Positions 12,763 through 24,883 of a stretch of 64,000 nt of DNA are shown here, in pieces. The stretch spans positions 62,001-126,000 of the forward strand of contig SAXG01000087.1 in the NCBI GenBank assembly GCA_012932865.1, in the 5' to 3' direction. The notes under the pieces are model-generated. The model did no database searches and had not been told where the DNA came from. It was given only the letters and a program-made list of their open reading frames with translations. The stretch's first letter is position 1. Every line of letters starts with the position of its first letter. The translations under genes were made by a program, and so were the position numbers. The stretch is from Amylostereum areolatum (Eukaryota; Basidiomycota; Agaricomycetes; Russulales; Stereaceae).

Positions 12763-13840
12763 TAGTCTGCTTTTCTCCGCGACGCGCTTGTCGAGTGATA
12801 GGGGGAGCTCGCTGATTGGCTGAGAGGACTTATCGAGACAGGTTACCACAGAGAAATATTGTTTAGACTAACTGATCTGAGTTGACGACGAGACGCAAAC
12901 CAAACGAGTTAATGGCAGTCGAGACATCGACGGCTACTGGTACATTTACCTCTTTATTGTCATTCAACATGTTCCCGCCTTAGCTTAGAAAGTTCAAACA
13001 GAGACCGCGCTTTCCACGCGCGATAAACAAAAGTCGCAGTGTTCTTCGAGTCCTGGGAGCTTTCTTGGAGCTACCCTGGCTCATGATAAAACGGTAGCAC
13101 GAGGCGACGCAAGGTGCGTATGCATATCCTACACAGCATCCTTTCGAGTAAAAAAGGCCAATCGAGTTGTGGATGCCTCGCTACTCGTGGTTGACTCGAA
13201 GGCCCACCGACGCTACAGGTGTCAGCAGGCCTTCGAGATCCCTATACTTTCTCCACTGGATCCGCAGCGGATACACTGGCACTTCGTACCATGTCCCAAG
13301 GTCTCAACCCTCATCCACAACTTACAAAATACATGAAGCCTTTGGAAGAAGAATGATGGAGGAGCTGCCGAGGCCCGAGTCGGGAATACCATAGGTACAT
13401 TTTCATCTTGTTGACTTGAGAGATTCAGCCTCTCGAGTCCGAGAATATGCCGACATACTTACATCGGAAGGCGTGGTGTACTACTGGACCCTACTCAGTA
13501 ACTCAACTTGAGCTTGATCATGGTTCACTGGTTTATATTAGTGCTCCATTTTTATTTAAACTTCAAGCCTTGTGCTCCTCCCACATATGAGTTCTTTTCC
13601 ATAATGAATCAGATTGGACTTGGAAGAAACCAACGTATTGTGCTCGGAGGGTGTTCAGCTCGACGCTTGTTGGACATTAGACAGATTCTGCTTTCCGGTG
13701 CACGTGACATGCCGAAGCTCGGCAATCACAATTCCCTCGCGCACTCGGTAACACCCACCGTAATGAAAGCAGACGCCAGATAAGAGGATCCTGAGCCTGA
13801 GAAGTGTTGACGAAATATCTCGTCTGCCTTGGGGAGACTA
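12763..13840. mobile_element. 1,078-bp nonautonomous DNA-transposon-like insertion in the thiolase gene
   Basis: The insert is bounded by the direct repeat CGAGGGGG at 12755-12762 and 13841-13848 (8-bp target site duplication). Its ends are inverted: TAGTCT at 12763 and AGACTA ending at 13840. It has lower GC than the flanking coding sequence and no transposase-like ORF. An 8-bp duplication with short TA-starting termini is what hAT-superfamily elements produce, but the inverted repeat is only 6 bp and does not fully match the usual hAT terminal consensus. It therefore looks like a short nonautonomous element of uncertain superfamily. Confidence 0.7.
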
Positions 13841-14118
13841 CGAGGGGGTGGCCCTTGGCCTCGAGGCCGCCGCTGGGGTTCACGACGTATTTCCCACCGT
13901 ACTGGAGAACGCGAGGGGTCATGTCAGCCCCAAGGGCCCGCTCACGAGAAGAGCGCGGAGCACTGGCACACATACCGTATTGTCCCCCCGCTCGACCAAC
14001 TTATGCGCCTCGTCCATCGCACACAGCCCGAGCGCGGGATACGTGATGAGCTGCCGGTCGTCGAGTCCCATCAGCACGCACGCCCGTCCCAGCGCAAGTG
14101 CGCAAACGCCAAAACGCC

Positions 14119-14144
14119 AAAAAAAAAAAAAAAAAAAAAAAAAA
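14119..14144 (+). repeat. (A)26 homopolymer in a thiolase intron
   Basis: Twenty-six consecutive A on the plus strand (poly-T on the sense strand) lie in the intron between the CFSANE and LITYPALGLC exons. Confidence 0.95.
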
Positions 14145-15717
14145 GAGAGAAGCGCGACGCACCTCGTTCGCGGAGAAGCAGTCGTGCAGCTCGACGACGC
14201 CGACGAGGTCGCGGCCCTCGCCCGGCCCAAAGCCCGCCATCGCGAACGCGTCGTCCGCGCCCTTCTTCGACATCCCGAACCCGACCACGTCCATCGCGTC
14301 CGCGCCCGTGAACGCGCCCGGGCCGTCCGTCGTGAGCGTCTGCGCGACGATCTCGATCGCCTGGTTCTCGAGCCCGTGCGCGTGCACGAACACCTCGGAC
14401 GCGACGACGTTGCACGCCGCGCCGTCCTAAACAAACGAACGTGTTCGAGGGCGACTGAGCACGTCGGCGGAGGATGGAGAGGGAGCGGGGGACACGCACC
14501 GAGGTGGGGCTGCACATGAACTTGGTGAGCTCGTTCGTGATCTTGGGCGCGTCCAGGACCTGCTGCTCGCTCCACCCGTCGCGGAACTGCGAATACGGGT
14601 TCTTCACCGAGTGTTTGTGGTTCTTCGCCGCTGCGCGCTCGCATCAGCCTCCCGCCTTCCGCCCCTCCTCCCCGTCCTGTGCCCAGCACTCACCGATTTT
14701 CGCGAGATGCGTGACGTCCCCCCCGTACCGGTCGAAGTACTCCTTCGCGCCGTTCCCGAACATCCGCGGCGCGCCCGGCCCGTGGTTCAGGCCCAGGTGC
14801 GCCTCCGCGCGGAGGTTCGCGGCGTCGAGCGCGAGGCCGGGCGGCGGGCGGTCGGGGAAGTTCGTGCCGAGGCTGCCGGGGCGCATGCGCTCGAACCCGA
14901 GCGCGAGCGCGCACTCGGCGAGGCCGCCGCGGACGAGGTTCGCGGCGTTGTAGAGCGCGGTGCTCCCGGTCGAGCAGTTGTTGTTCACGTTCGTGATCGG
15001 GATCGCGGTCAGCCCGAGGTTGTAGAGCGCGGCCTGGCCGCAGGTGGAGTCGCCGTAGACGTAGCCGACGTACGCGTGCTCGACGGCGTCGTAGGTGATC
15101 CCTGGTGGTCCGCCGTCGGCGCGCGTGCGCCCTATGAAAAGAGGAGGTACGCACCGGCGTCCAACAACGCTTTGGTCGCGGCCTCCAGGCCCATCTACAA
15201 TGCAACACAGCTGAGCGCTACCCCGCCTTGCCCCGCACTGTCGAAGCAAACGATGGCAGCAGCACTCACGTCGTTCGTCGTTCTCGTGCCCCGTGGCTTG
15301 ATGAACGCGGTGCATCCGATGCCGATGATGAAAACGCGACGTCCTTTGGGAGGTGCCATGGTCAGTTGTGCGATGATGGACGTCAAGAGCGCTTTATGTA
15401 TTGGCGCGGACGGGAACTGAAGTAACCGGGTTTCCCCACAGCCGACCCCGCAACCCCGCACATGCCTTCGTGCCCCGGTCAGCAGAACATCGTCACCTGC
15501 TCTGTCCTCTCATCCACCCTACGTGTCCGCTCTCCGTCCTGGAACTTGCAGGTGGCACACAGTAAACCCGATTTGCATTTCACCCCTCAGGCGAATTCGA
15601 CGTACGACAACTATGAGAGCACTCGATGGTTCGAACGACTGGATGATAATATGTACGGCACATGGGAAACCTGCCTCTGGATGACAGAGGCAGCGGGAGA
15701 ACGCATACACGGACGCC

Positions 15718-17077
15718 CTATTCCTCGTCTTCGTCATCCTCAGCCTCCTGGAGCCACTGCACCGAACAAATCAATTCAGAGACCGCCCGCGACACGCAAA
15801 CGCGTGAAAACGCACCTTCAAGAAAGGCTCGCTGGCCTTCCTGACCTTCTTGCTCGTGTCCTTGTCCACGTACTTCTTGCTGACGTGCGTGCCCCAGGTC
15901 GTGACAACCTCCTCCTCGAGGATGTCTGCCTGGTAGAACACCATGAGGATCTTCGGAACGGTAGGGACGAGGTCCGGGTGCTCGAGGCCGACCAGACGCT
16001 CGATCCCGCCCAGGAGCGCCTTCTGATGTTTCTCCGAAGTGACCATCTGCGTCTCTGTCAGCACACGATCCGCACCGGAGACGACGGAGAGACAACACAC
16101 CTTGGCGAATATAGCCGTGTACTTCGGGATCTCACCCACCACGTTCTCGGTGAAAAGCGTCTGCGCGAGGACCTGCACGGCCTTGTGTTTCTTCTCGATC
16201 CCGAGCTCCTGCACCTTCTTGAACACGTCCACCGCGTTCGCGTCCGGGTTCTCCTGCACCCAGCGTCCAAGGCGCGAGTACGGGCTGTCCGCGTCCTCGT
16301 CGCTGTCGTCGTCCCCGCCGATGGCCATGTTGCCCAAGCCCGCGTTGAGGGCGTCCTGGCGCCTTTTCACAGCCTCGGGCGAGGTGTCCGCAGACCAATC
16401 CTCCTTGGCGAGCGCCGCGTCCTGGTTGAGTTCGGCGGCCTCCGCCTTGATGCGACGCGAGAGCTCGTCGTCGCTGCCAGCGCCGTCCCCATCCTCCCCG
16501 TCGCCGTTGGCCTCGCCGCCGGGGGGCGTGGGTGCCTCTGCGTGGCCGCCCTTCTTCCCCTTCTTGTTCTTCTTGGGCGGGTTCTTGATGATGTAGGTCG
16601 CAAGCTTGTGACGCATGTCGACGTTGGTGCGCTCGCCGCAGGCCTTGCAGTCGCGGATGATCATTTCGTTCTTGGTGAGCGTGAGGTCGGTCTCCGGGTT
16701 CTTGCACGCGCCGCAGAGCACGAACTTGTCGATGAAGCCGTCGAGGAGCTCGCGGAGGCGGGCGGCGTCGTGGGCGCCGTTGACGATGTACCGGTCGTTC
16801 TTTTCGTCGACGGTGGTCTGAGCGCCGAGCTCCGAGCCGAAGAACTTGGTGGGGTAGGTGGGCGGACGGGAGAGGGCACGAGCGACGTCCGACATGTTCG
16901 GGATGACGGTTTTGATGCCGTTGCCTTTGCCCTCGATCTTGGTGAGCAAGAGGGGCATGCTGTGAGCGGAGGGTAAGCGTGGGGTCAGGCGACGGAGCAC
17001 AGCGTGGCAGGGGAGACGCACCGGTAGCGGTAGAACTTGTCATCGACGTCGCGACGGATGTTGACAATGCCGGCCAT
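15718..17077 (-). CDS. TIF5: Translation initiation factor eIF5
   Basis: This is the GTPase-activating factor for eIF2 in start-codon recognition. Four exons (17077-17022, 16959-16101, 16046-15816, 15756-15718) join in phase to 394 residues, close to the usual 400-430. The N-terminal domain starts MAGIVNIRRDVDDKFYRY and carries the arginine finger region. A Zn-binding knuckle follows: CGACKNPET ... IIRDCKACGERTNVD (four Cys). A KNPPKKNKKGKKGG basic stretch leads to a disordered acidic linker. The C-terminal W2/HEAT domain ends with the aromatic-acidic box WLQEAEDDEDEE, which in eIF5 binds eIF2-beta and eIF3. Large ORFs on the opposite strand here are shadows. The gene looks intact. Confidence 0.96.
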
Positions 17078-17802
17078 ACTGGGCAGATTTTAACGCTGAA
17101 AAGGGGGGGGGGGGTGAGAACGCGGACAACGAGGGTGGAAGAAAGGAGACGAACGGTACTGGATATGTTGGGGTGGATAAAACGCGATAATTCCGGTATG
17201 ATTGCGGGGGGTCGAAGCATGAATCTTCTGTTCAAGCAGAAGATATTGAGGTGAGAGTGAAAAAGGTGGGACGAAATCGTGGGCGAGCAGCGGCAGGGAG
17301 GAAGCGAGAGGAGATCGTGGACGGGACGAAGAAAGCCCTGCCGTCGTCTCCGAGTCCCCTTATAAGCCCCTCCCTCGGCACCTTCCGGGCCTCGGACCCA
17401 CACGCGTCAATTTTTACTTTCCAGCTCCCCTTCAAGGCATCGAGAACAACTCATGATAGACCATCTCGCTATCAACATCGCACCCTTTGCCCCATCTCTT
17501 TTGGCAACTGCTCGTCATGTTCGTCACAACTGTCACCGCCTAGACACACCCCCTCCCTAAATAAGATTCGGTGGCTGGTCACATTGTCGAGCACTGGGCC
17601 GGAGTGCCACGTTGCTTGCCGGCCAAGGTACCCTTTCAGTCCAACCTAATTCACTGGCGGAAATGGCCGTCCTGCTCTTATATATGCCTTGGGCCTTTGG
17701 TCACCTCGCGCACCAAGGCGCCAGGGTCTAAACACAGGTGGCTCGCCAATGTATAGGTATGTACCACGGTGGCACGCAGCATCACGGACGGATCTACAAG
17801 CT

Positions 17803-20152
17803 TCAGTACACGCCGGCCTCTGTTTCCTTCACGTCCTCCTTCACATCTTCCGCACTCCCCTTCACGTCCTCCACGCTCTCCTTCCCCTGCCCGCCCGACC
17901 ACTTCCGAACGGCATACCCCTCCACCGTCGCCACGGGCCCCCGGAACCAGTGCACCCCGCCGTACTTCGGGCAGTAGTACCACGCGAGCGAGAGGAGGAG
18001 CGTGCCCCCGAGCACGACCACCGTGTAGTTCATGTCCCGCCCGTCGGTCTCCTTCGTCGTCGGGAACAGAAACACGATGCTCGTGAACGTCATCCACAGC
18101 ACCGCTATCACCGCACACGGCAGGCTCTGCGGCGTCCATCCTCCCATCAGCTCCCCCCTCCCAAGGAAAGAACACCAGAAAAAGAACACCCACGAAAACG
18201 CCGAGCGAAAACGGCCCGTCCGCCCACCCGTTCTCCCGACGCCACACCCACCGCACCGCGATCGGGATCGAGTACGCGACGTACAGCCCGACGATGGACA
18301 GCGCGAAAATCGCGCCCGTCGCCTGGTCGCCCGCGAACCCGAGCAGACCGAGCAGCAGCGCGCCCGCGGCGGTGAAGAGCACGGTGTTGACCGGCGTGCC
18401 CGTGTGCGCGTTCATGCGGTACAGGCGGGCGGAGAACGGCAGCGCGCCGTCGCGCGAGAAGGCGAAGGACTGGCGGGAGGCGGCGAGCATCTTCCCAGGC
18501 GTGAGTCAGGCAGCGAAGGAGGACGGAAGCATCTTAAGTATGTACCATGCTCGAGCCCATCATGTATCTGCACCAACCCCGATGAGTTATGGATATCCTT
18601 CCATTGCGCGAAGAGAAAGGCGACGCACTGAACGGCAACGACGAACGCCCACACCGCCAGCGTGCCCCCCCTCCCAAAGCTGTTCAGGAAGACGAGCGCC
18701 ATCGGTTGCTCGCTCGCGAACAGCGCGTCCAGATCCGTGCCCATGCAGAACGCGATGGCGATGTTGATCGCTGGGTTTCAGCCACGAACGCAACGCAGCC
18801 GGCGTTCAGCAAAGGCGAGCAGAGGGGAGGAAAGAGAGCTTACCGGTTCCGAGAACACCTGAGATGAGGATGGCCCACACGATGGCCCAGGGTACGGCTG
18901 TCGCGGCGTTGGACGCCTCCTCGCTGATGTGCACGCTCGAGTCGAATGCGCCTTGTCAATAGAACGATCAGGAATGCAGTGCCTTTCACCAGCAAGTGCC
19001 CTCACCGATCACCCACAGCGGAGCCAGGAAACTGAGGATGAAAGCGTATCCATCGGGCCAGTCGTACTCTGATCAAAAATATCAGCATGCGATCTGAAGG
19101 GGTCAAGAGGGCAGAGGAGGCACGGTTGGTGAAGTTTCCCAGCGCGAAGCTGGCACTGTTACGGTACTCTGTTGGGGTGGCGGCTGGAAGCGCTACGATG
19201 ATCGCCACAGACAGTCTGCAAGATAGACCACGTATCAGCAACCCGATGATGCACAGAGAGGAAAAGGAGACCACACACAGGATGTTCAACACCACGTACA
19301 AACTCTGCAGCCTCGCTAGGAGCCGCGTTCCGAGGCAGCACACGAACGCGTGCGACACGGTGATCAAAGCATAGACGGCGCTGCCCACGGACGTCGCATC
19401 AGCAACCCCAGGGCATCGAAGCAGGAAAGACCGACAAAGTAGTGCTGTTGGTGGCTCCGTATCCCGCGCCGATGCTAGCGGCCGCCATGACTTGCACCGC
19501 CGCGCCCCAGTTTATGCTCGCCACACTAGCTATGGACCCTATCGTGTTTGCGTCTGCCGTGGAGGGGAGCGTGTTTGAGCGTCGACATGGACCGACCATG
19601 AACAAAGAGCGGAAGGCACGCACAGCCCACGATCCAGCAAAGCAAGTTCCGGCAGCGCGGCGACGAGTAGGTGTACGTCCAGAAGTACAACTACGCGCGG
19701 AGGAGGTGAGGACCCGATGCGCAGAGAAGGGCGGGGGAAGACGCACTCCACCCGAGGTCGGGGCGGCGGCTGCGAGCTCTGCCATGGACATCCCGACAAA
19801 GAGGATGAACACACTCGCGACGGCCCACTGTCCGCACCATAGACTGTCAACCTATCCGTCTCTCCCAGCACAGCTGGTGCTACATACCCCCCAAACCATC
19901 GCCGACGGCCCGCCGTTTGGAATCGAGTACGTGAGCACGGACCTGGCGCCGAGGAGTCAGCGACCGGCGACATTGGGAGTCGAGGGCCCCGGAGAGAACG
20001 ACGCACGCGATACTGGGCAGCAGCCCGATGATGCTGAACGCGATCCCGAACACTTCGAGCGGGGTGAACGCGCGCTTGAATTCCTGCTTGTAGCCAAGGT
20101 CCGCCAGGAGCGCCTCGTCCGCGCGCGCGATGCGGGTTTTGACGTCGTCCAT
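17803..20152 (-). CDS. APC-superfamily amino acid/GABA-type permease (copy B)
   Basis: Paralog of copies A and C, same orientation, about 500 bp downstream of copy C. The start at 20152 gives MDDVKTRIARADEALLADLGYKQEFKRAFTPLEVFGIAFSIIGLLPSIA-type sequence read through in one exon, whereas A and C have an intron after LEV. Other landmarks: SMAELAAAAPTSGG, NWGAAVQVMAAASIGAGYGATN, SFAFSRDGALPFSARLYRMNAHTGTPVN and a final DMNYTVVVLGG...FPKYGGVHWF equivalent (YYCPKYGGVHWFRGP). The C-terminal tail differs from its neighbours and has a repeated VEDVK/AEDVK/KEDVK motif. It is the most divergent of the three, so its substrate range may differ. Confidence 0.85.
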
Positions 20153-20646
20153 CCTTATCCTGAGGGGGTGGGGGAAACGATCTGAGGCAGACGGGGTCGA
20201 CCCTGCTTCTTACAGTACTTATGTATACGGTATCTGCCTCGAGCGCATTTATACTTGGGTGTGGCGGTGGGGCCAGGTGACCTAAGAAGAGCTTCGCTGG
20301 AATATATAAGGTGGAGGGTGAGATAAGGGAGACGCTCGAGGAAAGGGAGGCTGACTTGGGGTTACCTACGCGCATGAAATGTACGGGACCCCGAAGCGTT
20401 GGCCCAAGGATTACGTTTTGGAAGAGAGGTGCGTTCGCCCCCGAGACACTCAGGTGTTGCAATTTAGAGTAGAAAGAGAACACACAGCGGCCAATCGGTG
20501 GTGCGTCAAGTTTGCAACCTTCATCGACCGTCGTCCCACACTCCAATTCGTTCACCCGAGGCCGTGCACGCAGTGGCAAGAAAAAGAATCTATAGCGTGT
20601 ATCCATCAGTATCGTACCACGTCCTGCCCATACATTCCTTTTAACA

Positions 20647-23115
20647 TCATCGCCGCGCCTCCACGATCTCCACCCCTTCCTTCTCTTTCTCCGTACTGCT
20701 CCTCCCACTCCCATCTTCCTCCACATCCGCCCTCGCCTCCTGTGCCCCCTCCCCACCCCACCCCCTCGCGGCGTGTCCCTCCACGGTCGGCACCGGCCCC
20801 GTGAACCAGTGCACGCCGCCATACCTGGGGAAGTGGTACCAGACGACGGAGAGGACGAGCACGCCGCCCAGGACGACGACGGTGTAATTCATGTCCGCGA
20901 CGGACGTCGCCTTCGTGGTCGGGAACAAAAAGACGGTGCCCATGAACGCCATGAAGCCCACGGAGATCGTCGCGCACGGCAAGCTCTACACGCCCCACCG
21001 CACCGTCAGCCCTCGGTCCTCGCACGCACGGCACACGGCAGGATACGCACGAACCACCCCAGCGAGAACGGCCCCGGCTTGAACCCGTTCTCCTTCCTCC
21101 ATATCCACCGCGCGGCGATCGGGATCGCGTACGCGACGTACAAGCCCGTGACGCTGATCGCGAACACGGCGTTGATCGCTTGCGTGCCCGCGAACGCGAG
21201 CAGGCCGAGCAGGAGCGCGGCGATCGCGGTGAACCACACGGTGTTGACGGGCGTCTTGGTGTAGGCGTTCATGCGGTAGAGGTAGGACGAGAAGGGGAGC
21301 GCGCCGTCGCGAGAGAAGGCGAAGGATTGGCGGGAGGCGGCCAGCATCTAGGGGAAGGGTCAAGACTTGCGGTGGCGGGAAAGGGGAGGGAGACGAACCA
21401 TGCTGGAGCCCATGAAGTACCTGCGCACAGGAACACCCGGTCAACGCGCATGCACGCGGGTAGAACGGAAAGGACGCACTGTACGGCCACAACGAACGCC
21501 CAGACCGCCAACGTGCCCTTCTGCCCGAAGCTGTTGAAGAAGATGGTCGCCATCGGCTGTTCGCTGTTCACCAGAGCGTCGAGGTCCGTGCCCATGCAAA
21601 ATGCGAGAGACACATTGATGGCTAGACCACGCGGTTACTCCAACGGTATAGAAGCGAGGGCAGAAAGGGGACGTACCCCAACCGAGGACACCAGCGATAG
21701 CAATGGCCCACACGATTGCCCACGGGACGGCCGTCGCGGCATTGGAAGCTTCCTCACTGATGTGAACGCTCGAGTCAAAGGAGCCTAGATGTTATGGCCC
21801 ATAACCATCAATCTTCAGTCTATGTGAACATAACAAGAACGTACAGATGGTCCAAAGAGGAGCAAGGAAGCTGAGAATGAACGCGTAACCATCTGGCCAG
21901 TCATATTCTATAACAGACGTGTCAGCTTTCTGGGGTACAGAGGACGAACAAAAGCGCCCGACCGTTCGTAAAGTTTCCCAGAGCAAAGCTGGCGCTGTTG
22001 CGTTGCTCGGCCGGCGTCGCGGCGGGCAGCGCGATGATGACGGCAAAACACAGCCTGACAGCGACCGTTCCTCAGCCAAGGGTAGATACGCAAGAGGAGG
22101 GGAAGGATAACGCACAAGACGTTCAACACGACGTACACGCTCTGCATGCGGGCCAGCAGACGCGTTCCAAGACAGCAGAGGACCGCATGCGTGAGGATGA
22201 TGGCCGCATATACCGCACTGTCCGACGTTCGCGTCAGGGAAGCGTGTGTGAGTGGAGAGGGGGCGTACAAAGTCGTCCCGCTCGAAGCCTCGTATCCGGT
22301 GCCGATGTTGGCAGCCGCCATGACTTGGACGGCAGCACCCCAATCAATGCTGGCAACGGCGGCGATAGAGCCAACAGTGTTGGAGTCTTCGCGGGCAAGT
22401 CAGTGCGTGGCCTCGGAAAGGAGCAGGGAGGGTGCATACAGCCTACGATCCACGCGAGGAGATTTCGCCAGTGGGGCGATGACAACGAATGCGTCCAAAA
22501 GTATAACTTGGGCGAAGCGTCAGAATGGAGATCAAAGGGTTGGGCTTGGAGCAAGGCGAAACGTACCCCACCGGAGGTCGGTGCCGCCGACGCGAGCTCC
22601 GCCATGGACATGCCGACGAAAAGGATAAGAATGCTTGCAACGGCCCACTTTTCTCGGGAAATCATCAGCGAGAAAGAGGGAACAGAAGAGATGGAGGACG
22701 CACGCCCCAGACCATGGCTGCAGGCCCGCCATTTGGGATGGAGTAGAAGAGGACGGAACTATCGCATCGAGGGCGTTCAGAGACTAGAGGAGGGGAACGA
22801 AGATAGGAGTAGCTCACGCGATGCTGGGTAGGAGACCGATGATACTGAACGCGATGCCGAATACCTGAAAAAAAAACAGGTTAGGATCAAGCTTCAATCC
22901 AGTCAACCACACGATACTCGTTCTCCACCCATCGGCCGCGTAATGATACCCACGGCCGCCCATATCCGCAAAGGGAGACGAAAAAATAACTCGAATCGCA
23001 CCTCTAACGGCGTGAACGCCCGCTGGAACTCCTGCTTGTACCCGAGCTCCGCAAGGAGACTCTCGTCTGCGAGGGCAACCCCAGTCTTCGTTCCCTCCTT
23101 CTTTTCCTCGGCCAT
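20647..23115 (-). CDS. APC-superfamily amino acid/GABA-type permease (copy C)
   Basis: The multi-exon permease starts MAEEKKEGTKTGVALADESLLAELGY at 23115 and ends GVEIVEARR at 20647. All family segments seen in copy A recur with high identity: GYKQEFQRAFTPLEV, MSMAELASAAPTSGG, IDWGAAVQVMAAANIGTGYEAS, SFDSSVHISEEASNAATAVPW, SFAFSRDGALPFSSYLYRMNAYTKTPVN, ADMNYTVVVLGGVLVLSVVWYHFPRYGGVHWF. It is closer to copy A than to its tandem neighbour B, both in sequence and in the intron after LEV. That hints at an A-C duplication more recent than the B split. No frame lesion was seen. Confidence 0.87.
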
Positions 23116-23119
23116 ACGT

Positions 23120-23940
23120 AATCGTCCTGCGGGGTCGTCTCTCTTGCGAGCTAGGGAGGTGGACCGTGAAGCCTGAAGAGCGAGGCGTGAGCAGAAAGGA
23201 ACAGAGCGAAAAAAGCAAAACCCGCGTCCTGACCATGTGTACTCTACATCGGTGTGTGAGTACCCTCCTGACGCTGTGGTTACATCAGATCAGAAGAAGG
23301 CGGAGAAGCTCCGCTGATTGAGCCTGAAGAGGTCCGTGGGACGGTGGGCATCTATCTTTGGTTCCAGAGGACGAAGGCAAACAGGACACTATAACTATCG
23401 GCGCCAACGAGATAAGCTTCCTCAAGGCAACAAGCGCTTCGCCTACGTTAGGGATGTCGAGAATCACGTTCATGCATTCCCCATCTACAGCAAGGAAGAG
23501 CGAGACACAACGTGTGGAAGAAGAGACATGGACGTTGTACACGGCGACGACGGGCGTCGTCGGGGCACGACCAAGTCGAAGACTCGAACCGCTCTGCTTC
23601 GCAGCGAACCGAGCCGACGTCTCACAAGATCCGGGTCGGCGGTCGCTCAATCAGGAAACCCTAACCCCATTCTGGGAGCGACAAAAATGTCAAGCAACCT
23701 TCAATTTATCATCGTACAACATACATAAATCATCAGGAGGGTGGAAAGCAAGAGAAGCGGGCCGGGAAAGCGACGTTATACAAGACGGGTCCCTCAGAGC
23801 GGATGGGATATCTCATGGGAGCTGCGGGCGACCTGCGGGGGAGTCAGGGCCATGCGCGTTGTGCCGAAGAACTGTGGGTTTGAAGGAGACGCACCGGACG
23901 AGGGCGGTGGTGGACATGTCGGGGACAGAGTGCGGAGCAT
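23120..23940. other. Intergenic region between permease C and BolA
   Basis: No supportable gene was seen. It includes the upstream region of permease C. Overlapping plus-strand ORFs (23318-23954) lack exon structure or homology signals. Confidence 0.4.
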
Positions 23941-23948
23941 TGTTGCGG

Positions 23949-24422
23949 CTATGAACGCTGCTCAGCCCATTGCTTCGGCGTCAACGTTTTCTACGCAGGC
24001 GCCCAGGGGAACCACAGGCAAACGGGAACATGTTATACTTATGTGAGAGAAAAGAAAGATCGCAATCCCGCACCTGCGTGAACGCGTGGATCTGTGCAAT
24101 CTCGTCCTTCAGGATTTCGTTGACTGCAGCGCGACCAGACCGAGTTATTCAACGCGGGGGAGGGGGGCCTGCGCGGAGGACGCGACGCACCCATTCGATG
24201 TCTCGCCAGCGTCGACTTGCCCGCGAACGCCTGCCCAGCCGCCCGCGATAAGTACAGCGTTCGTTCGCTGAGAAAGGCCGCACGACGCCGCGCACGCACC
24301 TCGCTCACGATCAGCACCGCGTACTTGTCCCCGCACCCGCCCGACTCGTCCAGCACCTCTACGTGCTCCACCGCGAGCTTGCTCTTGAGCACGCGCTCGA
24401 TGTCTGAGGCCAGCACGGGCAT
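23949..24422 (-). CDS. BolA-like protein (BolA2/Fra2 type)
   Basis: Small four-exon gene (24422-24300, 24228-24189, 24123-24074, 23990-23949) that splices in phase to 84 residues. The product begins MPVLASDIERVLKSKLAVEHVEVLDESGG-type sequence, then CGDKYAVLIVSE, FAGKSTLARHRMVNEIL, DEIAQIHAFTQKTLTP and QWAEQRS. The conserved Cys before the beta-hairpin, the RHRMVNE helix and the invariant His of IHAFTQKT are all present. These are the ligand positions by which BolA proteins share a [2Fe-2S] cluster with monothiol glutaredoxins. With no presequence it fits the cytosolic BolA2/Fra2 class, which works in iron sensing. Being short and split into four exons, it is easily missed. Confidence 0.92.
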
Positions 24423-24883
24423 AGTTACAGTTTTTCGAAATTCCGGGTCTGGGCCAGGTGCCGCGGTTGAATGTTGACAGGTGGGGAGAGGGGGGAGGCT
24501 CCAGGTGGTGGTCTGGATTGAAGGGGGGGAAGGAGAGCGGGGCAAATCTGATAAGATGCCGCGCCATCTGATAAGATTCCCAGGAGGCCTGCGGACGAGG
24601 GAGATCTTCGCAGGGCGCGTGTGAGCGGGTCGCTTATAGATTAGATCGTGCACGCCTCAGACTCATGGGACTCAGGAAAGGGATATCATTGAGTGGAGGT
24701 GGGTATGTGCCGTATGGCTATCGGCTATGTGAGCAGGAGAGGCTGAGACCGAGACCGAGACCGGCAGTCTGACGTATCGTACGAAGGTATCGAATCTGCG
24801 ACATCGTCCCCGCGGCCCAGCCCGAACTCGAAACCCAGGACCCAGTGAGTGCATCGTGCGTCGTCACCCACGTCAAGCCCACC

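Larger units (their letters stand above)
12201..15359 (-). pseudogene. SCPx-type thiolase (3-ketoacyl-CoA thiolase-like), interrupted by insertion
   Basis: This is a thiolase of the sterol-carrier-protein-X branch, expected to act in peroxisomal acyl-CoA or sterol side-chain thiolysis. Exons: 15359-15270, 15194-15155, 15101-14694, 14630-14500, 14426-14163, 14050-13976, and 13901 to the insertion. Landmarks are FIIGIGCTAFIKPRG at the N-terminus, NVNNNCSTGSTALYNA (nucleophilic Cys), VVELHDCFSANE, RGDNT, then GGKYVVNPSGGLEAKGHPL. The conserved GHPLGATG box is cut after PL. It resumes as PLGATGLGMHFYIA at 12762, about 1.08 kb away. Removing 12763-13840 plus one 8-bp duplicate restores phase exactly into MQLRD, VHNVGLGGAVVVSLLRRPEFYKAGG and the stop near 12201. 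The restored length, about 450 residues, suits the thiolase part; there is no SCP2 domain. As it stands the reading frame ends at 13677, so the allele is probably null unless the insert is spliced out. Confidence 0.85.

Noticed and set aside
12763..13840. The thiolase insert as an introner-type intron
   Set aside because: GT and AG near the ends exist, but the best pair adds 11 nt net and breaks the frame, so splicing would not restore the protein. Kept as a testable alternative only.
14119..14144. Poly-A tract as a retrotransposon tail
   Set aside because: It sits inside a normal-sized thiolase intron with no element sequence or target duplication beside it; a simple homopolymer.
15462..17403. 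Long ORFs (504 aa on +, 423 aa on -) overlapping the eIF5 gene
   Set aside because: They are other-frame shadows of eIF5, whose exons, zinc knuckle and W2 ending are unambiguous; their composition is Arg/Ala/Pro-rich as expected of GC-rich shadows.
19539..20822. 427-aa minus-strand ORF between permeases B and C
   Set aside because: It crosses the 5' end of permease B and its upstream region in a wrong frame; no family features.
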